From: Gigaspora rosea
Taxonomy: Eukaryota; Glomeromycota; Glomeromycetes; Diversisporales; Gigasporaceae
Assembly: GCA_003550325.1 (NCBI GenBank)
Contig: QKWP01000785.1
Span: 8,297 to 72,296, forward strand
Direction: 5' to 3'
Length of the DNA stretch: 64,000 bases
Shown here: piece after piece, positions 1 through 11,397 of the stretch
How positions within the stretch are numbered: position 1 is the first letter of the stretch
Layout of the letters: every line of letters starts with the position of its first letter
Program-made: the position numbers and the translations under genes
Notes under the pieces: generated by a model
Database searches by the model: none
What the model was told of the DNA's origin: nothing
The model's input: only the letters and a program-made list of their open reading frames with translations

Positions 1-579
1 GAACTTAATATTATTAAATAAACTTTTCATCGTGATGCAATCTTGATTTGAAAATAGTTAATTATGCGATTATTTTTTTTATATAAATAAGAAGCAGATT
101 AGAATTTTTTTTTTCCTTTTACTGATTCTTTTTTTTCTTGCCAATAAATTAATTTACCCGAATTTTAATTAATCGAAGTACTTGAGAATGCATAAATTAT
201 GCCCATAATTGAGTTTGTATATTTCTAATAATATGATGATATTTTATTGTTTAGCTGTGTAAATCGTGTTCACTAAGTTTTTTTTCGGTTAAGTACTTAG
301 GGTCAAATCGGCCGGGACGACCCAAAATTTTGAGTTATACAGAATAATTCACAGTTTCAGCGTGGCGTATTTTGCGTAATTTAAATTTGCGCATTTTTGT
401 TTAGGATAAAAAAGGCATGCATTATGCCTGACCGTGTGATTTCTATTTGGCCTGAACTCTCGGAAGTTTGTCTAGCTTATTTGGGTGAAGATTTTCATAA
501 AAAAAATTTTTATTGTATTTATTTTTTTGCAACCAATTTTTAGCGGGCAAATTTGCCCGCTAAAATGGACGGTTTAAGG
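1..579. other. AT-rich DNA without a gene
   Basis: No open frame with recognisable protein sense and no terminal inverted repeat pair was seen here. The only distinct piece is a short GC-richer patch near 300-330. It may be old transposon DNA but nothing supports a family. Confidence 0.5.
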
Positions 580-587
580 GATACATG

Positions 588-1712
588 CAGTGTTGGGCCC
601 TGGACTGGACTAGTCCAGTGGACCACTACTGGACTGGACCAGTTCAGTCCAGTTCCAGTACTTACTGCAACTGGACCTACATAATATATATATATACAAA
701 TAAAAATAAATTATATTTATAAAATTTTATAACTACTGTATATTTATATACTGTATAAGCTTTGTCGAAATATACAAATACATTAACTTGTATTTATTAT
801 TTAAATAGCATCTAAATTTTTCTACTATACAGGTTTTGATTTTATAATGAATAATTTATAATATCAATATATTAACTTTTTTTGATATAATTAAGCATCT
901 AACTAAATTAGTATTATAATTGTTTAGTACTTAAATTTTGCTTTTATATAAGTTTTAGTTTTAATTAATAATAATTTAGTATAATTAAGTATTTAACTAA
1001 TTGGTATTGTGATTGTTAATATTTATATTTTGCATTTATACAAGTTTTAGTTTTAATTAATAAATAATTTATAATATGAAAACTGGTTATCTGAATAAAC
1101 TGTTTGTATATAACATACAATTACTTAGATAAGCATGCAGAGTGATTAATTGAGGATTTATTAAAAACAATTAATTAATAGTAAAAAAAGTATGCTAGTT
1201 AACTAAATTCATTATCATATTTTATACTATAAATCTTTAGTAAATTGCTATAAGGATTACTTTAATTAATCTTAGTTCTTGTGCACAATCTCAAACATCT
1301 TTAATCTTAATATTTAATATATATTTCCATGATACTATTAACATGTAGTAAGTTTAAATAAAATTTGTAGTTTTGTTAATAGCTATATAGATTTAGTAGA
1401 CCTATAAAAGCTAAAGTTCCCAAAGGTACTAGTAGTAAAGCTTTCTGGTAGTAATTTCTTTGGAATAAGGGAAAATAAAACGCCTTTGTAAATCTAAACT
1501 ATTAATTTTTGGGATCTTTAGTAATATATTACTATTTAGCAATAAGTATATATATATATGTACAAATTATATAAAGCCTATGGCCAATAAAACTTTTTTA
1601 GACAAATCACATGAAAACTGAACTGGACTGAAACTGGAACTAGTTCCAATGGAACAGAACAGTCCAGTCCAGTACAGTTTTTAAACTGGACTTAGGACTG
1701 TACCCAACACTG
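588..1712. mobile_element. Non-autonomous hAT element (MITE), 1.1 kb
   Basis: The ends are inverted copies starting CAGTGTTGGG, followed on each side by iterated TGGACT/AGTCCA words over about 80-90 bases. The flanks gatacatg (580-587) and catacatg (1713-1720) are an 8-bp target duplication with one mismatch, the size hAT transposases make. The interior is AT-rich and codes for nothing recognisable, so it would depend on a transposase supplied elsewhere. The hAT call rests on duplication size and the CAGTG start. Confidence 0.85.
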
Positions 1713-1799
1713 CATACATGGGTAAAGGTGGTTACTAAGTAAAAAATATTACGTAATAAATGGCATGCCCCTTATAAAAGTAAATTTAAAATATATATA

Positions 1800-1996
1800 C
1801 AGTCGCACCCCCCTAAGTGCATGCCCTCGGGACCATAGTGAAAAAAAGCCAAAATGTGCACTTAGAGGGGGTTTGCACTTAGAGGGGTTAAAATTTATAA
1901 TTGTTATATTGTTTGGGACCAAGAGGGGCCGTGCACTTAAAGAGGTTTTTCATATACCGTGCACTTAGGGGGTGTGCACTTAGGGGGGTGCGACTG
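1800..1996. mobile_element. Short Tc1/mariner- or pogo-like MITE
   Basis: The ends are CAGTCGCACCCCCCTAAGTG and its inverse, flanked by TA on both sides (1798-1799 and 1997-1998). A 197-bp element with TA duplication and a CAGTCG start fits pogo/Tigger-type MITEs. A GTGCACTTAG word recurs several times inside. The open frame across it has no protein sense. Confidence 0.8.
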
Positions 1997-2009
1997 TATA
2001 TATACTTAT

Positions 2010-2474
2010 CTTGTGTAACTTGATTATTACCATAAAAAAAAGAACTGTTTAAATATTAATAGTGATCCGTTAAAAATAAATTAAATAAAATTATCGTTAA
2101 AATAAATTAAAAATAATTTTAAAAAAAATTTAAAAAAAATAATAAATAAATAATTAAAAATAAATTAAAAAATGGTAAAAAAATTAAATTAAAAGAAAAA
2201 AAATAATAAAAAAATTTTAAAAAAATTTAGAAGTTTAAATAAAAAAATAAAAAATTAAATTAAATGAAAAGAAAAAAATTAAAAAAAAATTATAATAATA
2301 ATAAACGAAAAAAAATTATAAAAAATAAAAAAAATAAAAAAAGATAATTTTTTTAAAAAAAAAATAAAATTAATTAAAAAAATCTGATAAAAAAATATAA
2401 ATAAAAAAAATAATAAAAATAATAAATAAAAAAAATAATAAAAAAAGAAATAAAATGATACAGTAATAAAAAAA
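2010..2474. repeat. A-rich low-complexity tract
   Basis: Almost pure A with scattered T (aaaat/aataa words). Apparent frames on the minus strand are poly-Phe/Ile and are composition artefacts. It forms the left context of the retroposon insertion that follows. Confidence 0.8.
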
Positions 2475-3677
2475 AATAAAAAAAATAAAAAAATAAAAAA
2501 AAAATAAAAAAAAATCAACATATATACTCGAACTCTCCCTGACGATCACTTGTACCGGATTTTCACACAAACGAAATATCAAAATACTGGAGTTAGATGA
2601 AGAAGCACTGCAAAAAATGGTTTTTATAAAGGTCAACTATCTATTCGGGGACTCCTTTATATATTTGGCATGCAAACCAAAAGCAATAGCAGAAGAACGA
2701 GTGATAACAAGCAGGCGGCGCTTTAGTAAACACAGAATTTTGGTGGAGAAATTTCTTCGCCGACGAAGTTTTTTGAAGCAGTTTAATAGAGAACAGTATT
2801 TCAGTTTTCAAACATACTCCTTGGAAAATCTAAAGAACTTGAAACGAACATCTACTATTAAATTCCTATGCTACTGTCCCTTTGGCTTTTTTGAAATTTC
2901 GACAAAGTGGGATTTCGGCCTACCCCCTCCAAAAGATCGACAATATTTACCTCCCCCAATTTGGAAATGCAGCTGCCATTCTGAAATGAAGTCACAAGTG
3001 GATTTCAGTTTTTTGAGATAAATAATAAGCGACACGTGTTTGAGGAAACCTTGTAATGAAATTTTGTTCTAGAATGTTCTTATAGCCGTAGTTTTTTTTA
3101 CACACCTATCTCTACAGTTTCTTTAGGTTAGAGGCCTTTTTTTCTAGTAATAGTTTTTTGCCTATATATGATAAATTGAGTTTAGTTAGAGTGGAGACTA
3201 TCTTTCTTAGTATCATGTAATTTTTAATTTTTAAAATAGTTCACTTGGTGCTGGGGCTTAATTGACCTGAGGCCTTGCTTTTCTTTTTTCCTTTTTCTAT
3301 CATTTGTTTTTTCGTTTTCTTTGTTTTTTCTTTTTCTTTTTTACCCCCTTTTATACATATTTTGCCCTTTAGTAGTTTAGATTTTTCCTCCCACTTCCAA
3401 GAATATTTCCTCCAGGAAATGCCCTTGTATAGTAGAGCAAGGCTGATGGACTAGTCAGTGTCTCCTGAGATGCTGTGCAGCGATTCGCATTTGGTTTAGT
3501 TTAGCTAAATTGGATGATGCCTATAACGTATTATTCTTTGTATAATGAGTTTGTACTATTTTTATAGTAGTATAATAAAATCAAAGAGGTCGTATTTGGC
3601 AAGTCTCGCCTAAGAGGAAAAAAAATAAAAATAAAAAAATAAATAAAAAAATAAAAAAATAAAAAAATAATATAAAC
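2475..3677 (+). mobile_element. 5'-truncated non-LTR retrotransposon (LINE-like)
   Basis: An 18-bp direct repeat, gatacagtaataaaaaaa, lies at 2457-2474 and 3678-3695 and looks like a target-site duplication. The segment ends with an AATAAAA signal near 3572, a GGCAAGTCTCGCC motif, and an A-rich tail from 3617. A pyrimidine-rich stretch precedes the end (3280-3360). These are hallmarks of target-primed retroposition. No reverse-transcriptase motif is left, so the LINE label is inferred from the tail and the duplication. The 3' end resembles those at 8826-8862 and of the two SINEs. Confidence 0.65.
2617..3021 (+). CDS. Unrecognised ORF inside the retroposon, 134 codons
   Basis: An open frame with a balanced composition unlike the A-rich flanks. 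The predicted peptide is basic in its first half (RRRFSKHR) and has scattered cysteines near the end (CYCP, WKCSCH). I recognise no domain. It could be the C-terminal scrap of a LINE protein, some of which end in cysteine-rich segments, or chance. It ends about 600 bases before the poly-A, consistent with a 3' untranslated region. Confidence 0.3.
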   Translation: MVFIKVNYLFGDSFIYLACKPKAIAEERVITSRRRFSKHRILVEKFLRRRSFLKQFNREQYFSFQTYSLENLKNLKRTSTIKFLCYCPFGFFEISTKWDFGLPPPKDRQYLPPPIWKCSCHSEMKSQVDFSFLR

Positions 3678-3771
3678 GATACAGTAATAAAAAAATATAA
3701 TGTTTAAAAAAAAAATAAAAAAAAAACATTAAAAAAAGTCAAAAAAAAGTTAATAAAAAAAAATTAAAAGA

Positions 3772-4775
3772 TTTTTTTTTTTTTGCTATGTCGCATGCAA
3801 GCAGATTTTATTAGGTTTTTTAAATAGTACATTCTTGGTTAATGAGAGTATATATAGCCACATGTGCAGCTTTTGGTTGCCTATTTGAGTAGTCCGCCCG
3901 AAGGTTCTACACTATGCCGTATCTGTAACCTAACTAGGAGATTACCCATTTAAACTCTTTGGTGTCACCGGTCCTGTATTACCCACCCCAATCACACCTA
4001 CACATAACCTCGTGCTGCTTCAATTGAAGACCACCCAGATTGACATTTGCCATACTACTTGTACTCTAATTCTATAGGTAATCTAGTAGCATTCCAACTG
4101 ACGGATTACCTTAGGGAGGATGTAGTATATACCCCCTAATCTTTTTATGTTCCACGCATTTCTAGATTAGGCTTTGAATAGCTTCGCAATGTCCGAGGCC
4201 ACTACTAACAGTCAGGGCTAACCATTGAACCGCACAGTATCCTTGCCCTTGCAAGGTTCATTCTGATCCCGATACTTATATTAACCAGTCCTATAACCGA
4301 TCCCTCCCAAACTACCAACCCAGTTAGCCTAGATGGGTTGTTGTACCTCGGCTTTAGGTGCCTTTTTTGGTTAACTTCCTTTGGTTCCTAATTCTGCAGC
4401 ATAGGACCTTTTCCTCCGGTGGCCAGGTTGGTGCCTCACTTGCCCCAGGGTGTTTGTCCAGTTCTTCGGTCCCAATTTCCGGTATCTGCAGTATCGTCAA
4501 AGATCTTTACTACCTCCTTACTCAGGTCTTGCCAAACAGGTTTCAATTATTCCAGTTCCTTGGATTCATCTGTGTTACAAAACACAATTTCACCCAAAAG
4601 CTCTCATTTGAGATGGTAACCAAGGACTACAGGTAATGTACCCAACCGATCGTTGAATAAATGTTACCGGTACACAGGCCTATATTTCTAAACTGTCTTC
4701 AATGGGATTTGAACTCTAGACCTGTTTCTTGGGGAGTGACAACTTAACAGCTTCCCTAAGTTGCCACACCGTTAC
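3772..4775 (-). mobile_element. Long tRNA-headed SINE, full length
   Basis: Read on the minus strand it starts GTAACGGTGTGGCAACTTAG and carries an A-box-like stretch and a B-box-like GAGTTCAAATCCC, the layout of a tRNA-derived pol III promoter. It ends in AATAAAA, a short GC-rich hairpin-like motif and poly-A (poly-T at 3772 onward on the plus strand). A perfect 11-bp duplication, aaattaaaaga, flanks it (3761-3771 and 4776-4786). About 1.0 kb is long for a SINE. Frames on the plus strand (4358-4636) run antisense and look meaningless. A diverged relative lies at 46482-47464. Confidence 0.75.
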
Positions 4776-4786
4776 AAATTAAAAGA

Positions 4787-5339
4787 TAATAACAGATAAT
4801 AATAATTAAAAAAAATCATTAATAAAAAAAAATCAGTAAATAAAAAAAAATCGTTAAATAAAAAAAAATCGTTAAATAAAAAAAAATTGTTAAATAAAAA
4901 AAAAAATTATTAATAAAAAAAATTGTTTAATAAAAAAATCATTATAGGTGAATAAAAAAACGTGCTTTATTTACTTTATTTATTTATTTATTTATTAGAA
5001 TCAAATCCATATAATATATAAAAATAAAAAAATAAATAATACACATAGTGTACAAATTTTTTTTAACAAAGTAAATAAAAAAAATAACATGCTTTTTTTA
5101 CTTTATTTATTTGTTTATTTATTTATCATTTTTAATATTTTTATTTTCCCAATGTAATTCTTCCAAAAAAGGATAAATCGCTAAAATATTAAATATAACA
5201 ATGTGAAATTTTAAATGTTTTGCCAAAATTCAGTATGTGACCATTATTTAAATTAATACTAATTCGCCAAATTTTAAATTTGGACCTTGGTTTAAATTTT
5301 AACTAATTTGCTAAAAAAAATATGGCCTATATGAGAGAT
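4787..5339. other. A/T-rich simple DNA, no gene
   Basis: Runs of taaaaaaaa(tc) repeats at 4795-4950 and (ttta)n patches near 4975 and 5105, then plain AT-rich DNA. No gene or element ends were recognised. Confidence 0.5.
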
Positions 5340-7118
5340 GTCCGGAGCAGTGTCTGAAATTGGGTTGCGAAGTCTGCGGACCACAACAAATTTTAAATTT
5401 CCGCAACCAAAATCTGAAGTGCATGTGCAAATTCTGCACATAAATTTGCAAATTTTACTTATAAATTTTGATTAAATGCTTATATGCACAACTAAATTTT
5501 TATAAATTCTTATAATCCGCAACTAGGGTCCATAACTGGGCCGGGCTACCCGGGCCCGAACCCAACACAATCTGCAAAAGTTCTGAATCAGGCCAGCATT
5601 TTTAGGCTGTAATTATAATGAGCTGGGCCTGGGCCAAGCCCGCTAAAATATCGGGTCAGGCTGGGCTTTATAAAAAAGCCCGTAAACCTCAAAAAGCCCA
5701 ATTAACTGAGTCACATGTTAGATAACAATATAAATTTTAAATTAAAAATAAAAAAAGTTTATATTACATACCATATAACGGTAATAATAAGTTTTTGATA
5801 ATTAAACCGGTATAAAATGTAAACCAGTATAAAATCAAGTAACCAATATGAAATATACTTCTTAATAAAATATGTTATTTAAATAAAATACTTGATTATC
5901 CGCAATGATAATTCAAAGGTAAATATATCTTAAATTATTTAATTTTTAATTTAAATTTCGAGTACAGTACACTTATTTACATGATTTTACTTATTATAAA
6001 TTATTTTATTTTATTGTTAATTGATACTGCTTCTAATATCGTAACATGCCTAAAATTTCGCGTCAAATTAAAAAATAAATAATTATTTAAAGACACTTAT
6101 AAATGAATACTCAACTTGCACGAATAAGGCTTTACTAAAGTTCTGGATAAAGAAATTGACGAACTATTGGAATTAATACAAGTCATAGAACTGGATCGAT
6201 ATCTTACTATACATAAAAAGTTAAACCCAATAATTACTTGAACAGGGTAAATACCAGATAATACTCATCTATGTAAAAGCCGATAGTCTGTATATTCGGC
6301 CTTGGTTTTCAAGTTCTTTTGAATGTTCTTTTTGGAGATATATTAATATATAAGATAACTTAAGTAATTTTGTTAAGCTATATAAAAAAAAAAAATTTTA
6401 AGCAAAAGTTTAATAAGTTACATAAAAAATAATTTAAGTGAAACTTTAATAAGTTATTAGTCCGGAGCAAAGCGGAGGACTCTCTATTTTTACGAAAGGG
6501 TTTGATCAGCAAATGTTTGTCTGTCCGGCCGCATCATGTGATATATAACCAATCACATTCAACTAATCGACAAAAACAATAATCAACTTATTGCTGTATT
6601 GATGTTAAATATAATATATAGCTGATAGTGTATATATTAAATATTGGCTCCGGACATACAATGCTGAGCATTTACCTAGTATAAAAATAATTTAAGCAAA
6701 CATTTAGTAAGTAATATTAAAAAATAATTTTATATTTAATTAATTAAAAAAAATTTACCTACGATTTAAATTCACCCAACTAATATAAATACGGTATATT
6801 GAAATAAAAAAGAGTCGCCAAGAAAAAATTGCAACCTTTTATCTAAAAAAAAAAAAGGTAAATATCAGAGACTATATACGTACTGTACAATTATCAGTTA
6901 TTGATATTTGATAGGACCCCGAATAATACATATAAAGGTTATATTGAAATTTTGGATAAAAAAGGTACTTTTTTACTAAAATGTTATATTTGAAAAGAGG
7001 TTATTGGCCAAAAGGTTATATTTAAAAGTAGATAAAAGCTTTTAATGTTATATTATTTAAAATGGATAAAATTAATAAATTTTAAATAAATTATATTTAA
7101 AATTTGGATAAAAATAAA

Positions 7119-7452
7119 GAATTTTACTAACTATAACTGGCGGTAATCATCACCGATGTGTAATTAACCAATAAATTTGCAGGGTCAGGTGTAACGTGCA
7201 AATCAGTTGTGTAACAAAAATAAAGATTTTTTTTAAAAAAATGCTAATATCTCAAGAACTCGTCTATGAAACTACCTTTGACATTCTAACAAAAAAAATT
7301 CCTTGCTAAATTTTGCATATATCAGACATTTTGCTAAAATCCCAGGCCTCACCCTAACCCTAAAGTAAATGAAATGAACTTTTTTTTGTTTTATCGTTAT
7401 TGGTTAATTACACACCGGTGATGATCACCGCTGGTTATTTGTAGTTAAATTC
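7119..7452. mobile_element. Nested foldback MITE with 50-bp arms
   Basis: Inverted arms GCGGTAATCATCACCGATGT and a diverged inverse extend about 50 bases. The middle contains a CCCTAACCCTAA telomere-like block (7343-7368) and a GTGTAACGTG motif also seen near 57800. The target duplication is unclear because both flanks are A-rich. It is the innermost of four nested levels. Confidence 0.6.
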
Positions 7453-7474
7453 AAAAATATAAATAAAAAAAAAT

Positions 7475-7740
7475 AAATAAATTTTTTTGGAAAAAATTGT
7501 TTTTGAAGAAAATTTTTTTTGAAAAAAATTTTTTTTGAAGAAAATCTTTTTTGAGAAAATTTTTTTTTGAAGAAAATTTTTGGAGAAATTTTTTTTTGAG
7601 AAAAATTTTTTTAAAAAAAATTTTTTTGAAAAAAAATTTTTTTTGGAGAAAAATTTTTTTGAAAAATATTTTTTTTTGAAAAAAAAATTTTTTTTAAAAA
7701 ATTTTTTTTTGAAAAAAAATTTTTAAATTATTTTTTTAAA
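7475..7740. repeat. Degenerate TTTTTTGAAGAAAA tandem array
   Basis: About 15 loosely repeated units of 14-20 bases, alternating T-runs and GAA/GAAA. Self-complementary simple repeat; no coding sense. Confidence 0.7.
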
Positions 7741-8329
7741 AAAATATATATATTTGTTATATTTTTAAATGGATAAAATTAAAGCTTATATATAAAATAA
7801 GGTTAATTAGCTCTAATAAAAAGTGGATAAAATTTACAAAAAGTTTATATTAAAGCCAATATAACCTCTATATATATTGTTCGGGGTCCTTATCTGATAT
7901 AGGAAAGATTGGATTTTCTGTATCGTACGATATACAAAAAAAAACTGCCCATAAAAATTTATTATAAAAGTTCGTGTTTGTAGCGTTGGTCAGGGTACAT
8001 ATATGCGAGCTATAGTCCGGGCTGGGCTTACCCAAAGCCTGTCATGGCCCAGACCGACTCGTGTACTGAATTTTCTAAACGGGTTTTGACCTGGGCCGGG
8101 CTTAAAAATATTTTGTCGGGTTTATAAAAACCCGGCCCGACCCGGCCCATTATGGACCCTATCTGCAACTATTTTTCTTATTTAGTTGTAGCCCGCAACT
8201 AATTTAAAAATTGAATTTCAGGCACTGGTCCAGGGTCCTCTGAGTCCGGTCCAAAAATCAGACCAGACTCAGACTTGACTAAAGTCTGGTTCGAGTCCAG
8301 TCTGTAGGAGCACTAGATTTAGGCATAGC

Positions 8330-8862
8330 CCAATATTTTCTTTTATATACATATAATACTAAGGCAAAGTGCTTCTTTGCACAGTATTATATAATTTTAT
8401 AACATAGCTTAGGCTTATTTTAGTTTGTTATTAGTAATTAGGTTTGTTTTTTTTAGCTTAGCCTTAGTCATTACAGAATTTTCTTTGTTTCTTTCATTTT
8501 ATCTTTTTGCTTTGTTTTTGTTTTTTGGTTCTTTGTTTAAGTTTAGATGTTTTTTCTATTATATTTTTTTTATTTTTTTTCTTTTACTTTTTTTCTTTCA
8601 TGTTTGATCAAGGATATATGTATCCCAGACATCAATCTAGATAAGAGAGATTTAAAGAGAATCCTGTTTTGATAGGCTTAGCTAAATATTTCTAATTTCT
8701 CATAGAGTTAGTATGACAAATACAACTAGGCATCTTTAAGGCAGCTGAGTGGGGTCAGACTTTAATATTTCATTAACTCTTAGGTGGTTGTTTTAGAATT
8801 GAATCCTGTATTTATTCTTAATTCAAAATAAAATAAAAGTCTGGCAAGCCTGTCAAAGATGA
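8330..8862 (+). mobile_element. LINE-like 3' end
   Basis: A pyrimidine-rich stretch (8425-8600), then AAAATAAAATAAAAG, a GTCTGGCAAGCCTGTC hairpin-like motif and poly-A from 8862. The arrangement matches the tail at 3570-3620. No coding region or clear target duplication was found, so the start is approximate. It could also be a decayed SINE. Confidence 0.4.
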
Positions 8863-9747
8863 AAAAAAAATTATAAAAAAATACTAATTGACCTTATATT
8901 AAACTATCTTATATTGGTTCTTGCAATTAATTTAAATATATTTATATTTTAGAAAATTATAGTTTATTCAAAATATATATCAATGTTGTTAATTTTTGCT
9001 TTTAGTATAACAGATAAATTTCTAGCCTTCTAGTAGAAATTTATAATAGTAGAAGTTCTAGTAGTACTATTAATGAACTTTCAGTAGACTTCTAGTAGCT
9101 TCTAGTTTAACAATACTAGTATATATATATGGGTATAATTTATTGGATTACGAATATGCCAATCAAACAATTTTATAATCAAAAAATTAAATACTTGCTT
9201 ATAGTTAGAATAAGAATAAATTTGGGATTGAAGCAAGGCATAGTTTTTACCAACAAATTTCTTGAGAAGCAAAAAGATGGTTTATTACTTGTGTACATAC
9301 ATCCCTTGTAGATTATAAAATATCACATACCAATACTAAATCATACTACTTTATTTTATATAATACTAGCATATATAAATTCACTTTTTATTTTTATTTT
9401 TTTTTTTTTATATAGCATATAAAACATTTCAAAATTTTGCCAATTGGAACCTTATATTGACTAAAAGCACTACTAGATAAGTATTTGACACTTTTCAAAT
9501 AAAAATTTTAATTGAATATAAATTTTTATATTTATTAAGTACTTTATATTAATATTTTAAAATCAACACTTATAATTTCAACAATTTCAACAATTTCAAC
9601 TCAAAATATCTAATATTAAATAAATATTTATTAAGTATTTTTAAAATAATTTATAAATATTTAATAAGTACTTTGACAATAATCATAGTATTTTATGAAT
9701 TTATAACTCTCTTTAAACACTTCAAGTATCTTGTTACTAATACACAT
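8863..9747. other. AT-rich DNA without a gene
   Basis: Repeated TTCTAGTAG words at 9020-9120, which may form small hairpins, and otherwise plain AT-rich DNA. Frames such as 9129-9311 show no domain. Confidence 0.5.
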
Positions 9748-9888
9748 CACCCTGGTTATATCGACATTTTTGAGTCATTAGTAAAAAAATCCAAAATGTC
9801 GATACAGTGAGTTATACCGACATTTTATATTAAATTTTGAAAAAAAATGTTGATGTCGTTATATCCAGATGTCGGTATAACCAGAGTG
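9748..9888. mobile_element. 141-bp MITE
   Basis: Ends CACCCTGGTTATATCGACAT and a diverged inverse (CACTCTGGTTATACCGACAT). AT-rich centre with the TCGACAT word repeated. No convincing target duplication, so the superfamily is left open. Confidence 0.6.
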
Positions 9889-9959
9889 ACGTGTAAAACT
9901 TAAGTAAAATGCATAATAGCACATATACTACAGTTTTATGCACAATATTATCTTTCAAA

Positions 9960-10401
9960 TGTTTTTATAATTTCAGATTCTATTTGTAATCTTATTTTAT
10001 CTTCTATATTATTCATCTTAAGATCCAAATTACGCAACGTAGAATTCTTGCAAAGTGCATCTGCTAACACTGTTACTTCTTCAGATCCAAAAACCATTAT
10101 TTTTAAGATTCAATGATGTCAAGGTAGAATTTTTTGCAACGTGCATTTGCTAATGCTTGTCCAGCTTCAAATCCAATAAAATTCCAAGAAAGATCCAATG
10201 AAATTAAGAAGGAGTTCTTGAGTTAAGGTAGAGTTCTTGCAAAGTGAATCTGCAAATGCTTTCCTCCTTCTATTCCAAGTTTATTAGAAAAAAGATTCAA
10301 GTAAGTTAAGGTAGAGTTCTTGCAAAGTGAATCTGCTAATGCTATTCCTCCTTCTGATCCGAGATCATTCTCTTCAAGACTCAACCAAATTAAGGTGGAG
10401 T
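9960..10401 (-). pseudogene. Displaced 3' part of the kinase/LRR gene
   Basis: The minus strand encodes more copies of the 28-residue repeat seen in 14231-14900 (for example ADSLCKNSTLTYLNL and NDLGSEGG). It begins exactly at the transposon end (10402) inside an ACTCCACC word coding for the NST-L step of the repeat. It continues the LRR domain interrupted by the hAT element. Further from the transposon the repeats lose frame and drift, with several small deletions. Cut off from its promoter, it is presumably not translated. Confidence 0.7.
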
Positions 10402-10532
10402 TAGAGTTCTTACCCGGGTCAGAAAATAGTGACCCGGATGGGTCAGCTATTTGCTCGGGTCATGACCCAGGTCAACGGGTCATGTGGACAATCATAAAGT
10501 TTCTTAAAGATAATCGCTCTTTTCAATTACTG

Positions 10533-10639
10533 AATTAGGAAGACAATCGAATTTTATGAATTCTGCATATTACCATTGTCAAAAACAATGGTAATATGCA
10601 GGATTCATAGGATGCATAAATTTGATTGTCTCCCTAATT
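10533..10639. repeat. Hairpin of about 50-bp arms inside the hAT element
   Basis: Inverted repeat: AAGACAATCGAATTTTATGA on the left and its near inverse on the right, around a tight loop near 10580. It lies just inside the left subterminal repeats. It may be a small foldback insertion or part of the element. Confidence 0.7.
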
Positions 10640-11397
10640 TGAAGAAATCGGTATAACCCTTACATAAAGTTGATTTTCTTAGAAATCATACGCCAAGAGG
10701 CATATCGTTTAAAATCGGAGGTTTGTAAAAATTTGGAATTTTATATAAATAAAAATCCAAATTTTTCTGGGTCCCTGATAGTAAGTATTTTAAGGAATAA
10801 TTTAAAATTGTCAATAATCTCAGGTATATTTTTATTGGTACATTTTTTTTTTTGTGGTTTTAAGTAGAATATTTGTAAAATTCTACGTAGAAATTTTCAA
10901 AGTATCATTTTAGCATGTTCACGAAATAGTTAAAGCCAAGTTGTTACTTACGAATTGGGGCTGAATTAGATAAGCACAAAGCATTGGGGCGTTATCTAAT
11001 ATCAGCTAGGGCTGAAAATTTTATGGGAATTTTTAAAATCATTGTATCGCTTTGCAGAATTGGTGTGAGAGAAGAATTACAGTTTTAGATTTCTTGCATT
11101 GTAAGCATGTATATAAAAATTGAATTAGTACGCATTTCAAAGTTCATAACGCCCAAATCTTACCATTAAATACTTCTAGATCGTTTGTGTGTCATAATAC
11201 TCGTACTATTATTATTATAAAAAGCCAGTTGAAGACTACGATAAACCTTATCAAAAAAAAAAGACCATTGAACCTACCATCAACATAAAGCAAATAGAAT
11301 TACATAATGTAAGTCTTTAATACGAGAAATAGTTCATTTTGTTGTGAAAAATAATTAACAATCTTATTTTATCATATAGAATTACCAAGCAGATAAT

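Larger units (their letters stand above)
6913..7890. mobile_element. TIR element of the AGGACCCCGAA family, 978 bp
   Basis: Ends AGGACCCCGAA and inverse followed by CATATA-rich DNA. Flanks tatttgat (6905-6912) and tatctgat (7891-7898) match 7 of 8, pointing to a hAT-like 8-bp duplication. A 179-bp element with the same ends lies at 33626-33804. The interior is low-complexity plus one further nested element. Confidence 0.75.
5524..8161. mobile_element. hAT-type element with GGGCCGGG-rich ends, 2.6 kb, no transposase
   Basis: Ends TAGGGTCCATAA and inverse, each followed by about 150 bases dense in GGGCCGGG/CCCGGCCC words. Flanks tccgcaac (5516-5523) and tctgcaac (8162-8169) match at 7 of 8. 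The interior has no transposase and holds a further element at 6913-7890. A block at 6453-6690 bounded by TCCGGAGC words may be one more insertion, but its ends do not pair cleanly. Confidence 0.8.
5348..8227. mobile_element. Small hAT MITE split by a later insertion (outer shell of the nest)
   Basis: The left end CAGTGTCTGAAATTGGG and the inverse of the right end, CAGTGCCTGAAATTC, form a terminal inverted repeat. The flanks gtccggag (5340-5347) and gtccaggg (8228-8235) match at 6 of 8 bases. Without the 2.6-kb element inside (5524-8161) this MITE is only about 240 bp. Confidence 0.65.

Noticed and set aside
1765-1968. Plus-strand open frame of 67 codons
   Set aside because: It lies across a TA-flanked MITE and spans its inverted repeats; no protein sense.
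2279-2636. Minus-strand frames rich in Phe/Ile that look like membrane proteins
   Set aside because: They are translations of A-rich simple sequence.
4358-4636. Plus-strand frames near 4358-4636
   Set aside because: Antisense to the SINE body, with no domain; the duplications and tRNA-like head explain the segment.
4700-4775. tRNA gene on the minus strand
   Set aside because: A and B boxes are present but the acceptor stem does not pair convincingly and the sequence runs on into a poly-A-ended retroposon; same for 47390-47464.
6453-6690. Separate insertion bounded by TCCGGAGC words
   Set aside because: The candidate ends match over only about eight bases and flanks do not duplicate.
8285-8312. 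GGTTCGAGTCC as a tRNA B box
   Set aside because: No A box, no acceptor stem; it belongs to a palindromic AGTCCAGTC-rich patch.
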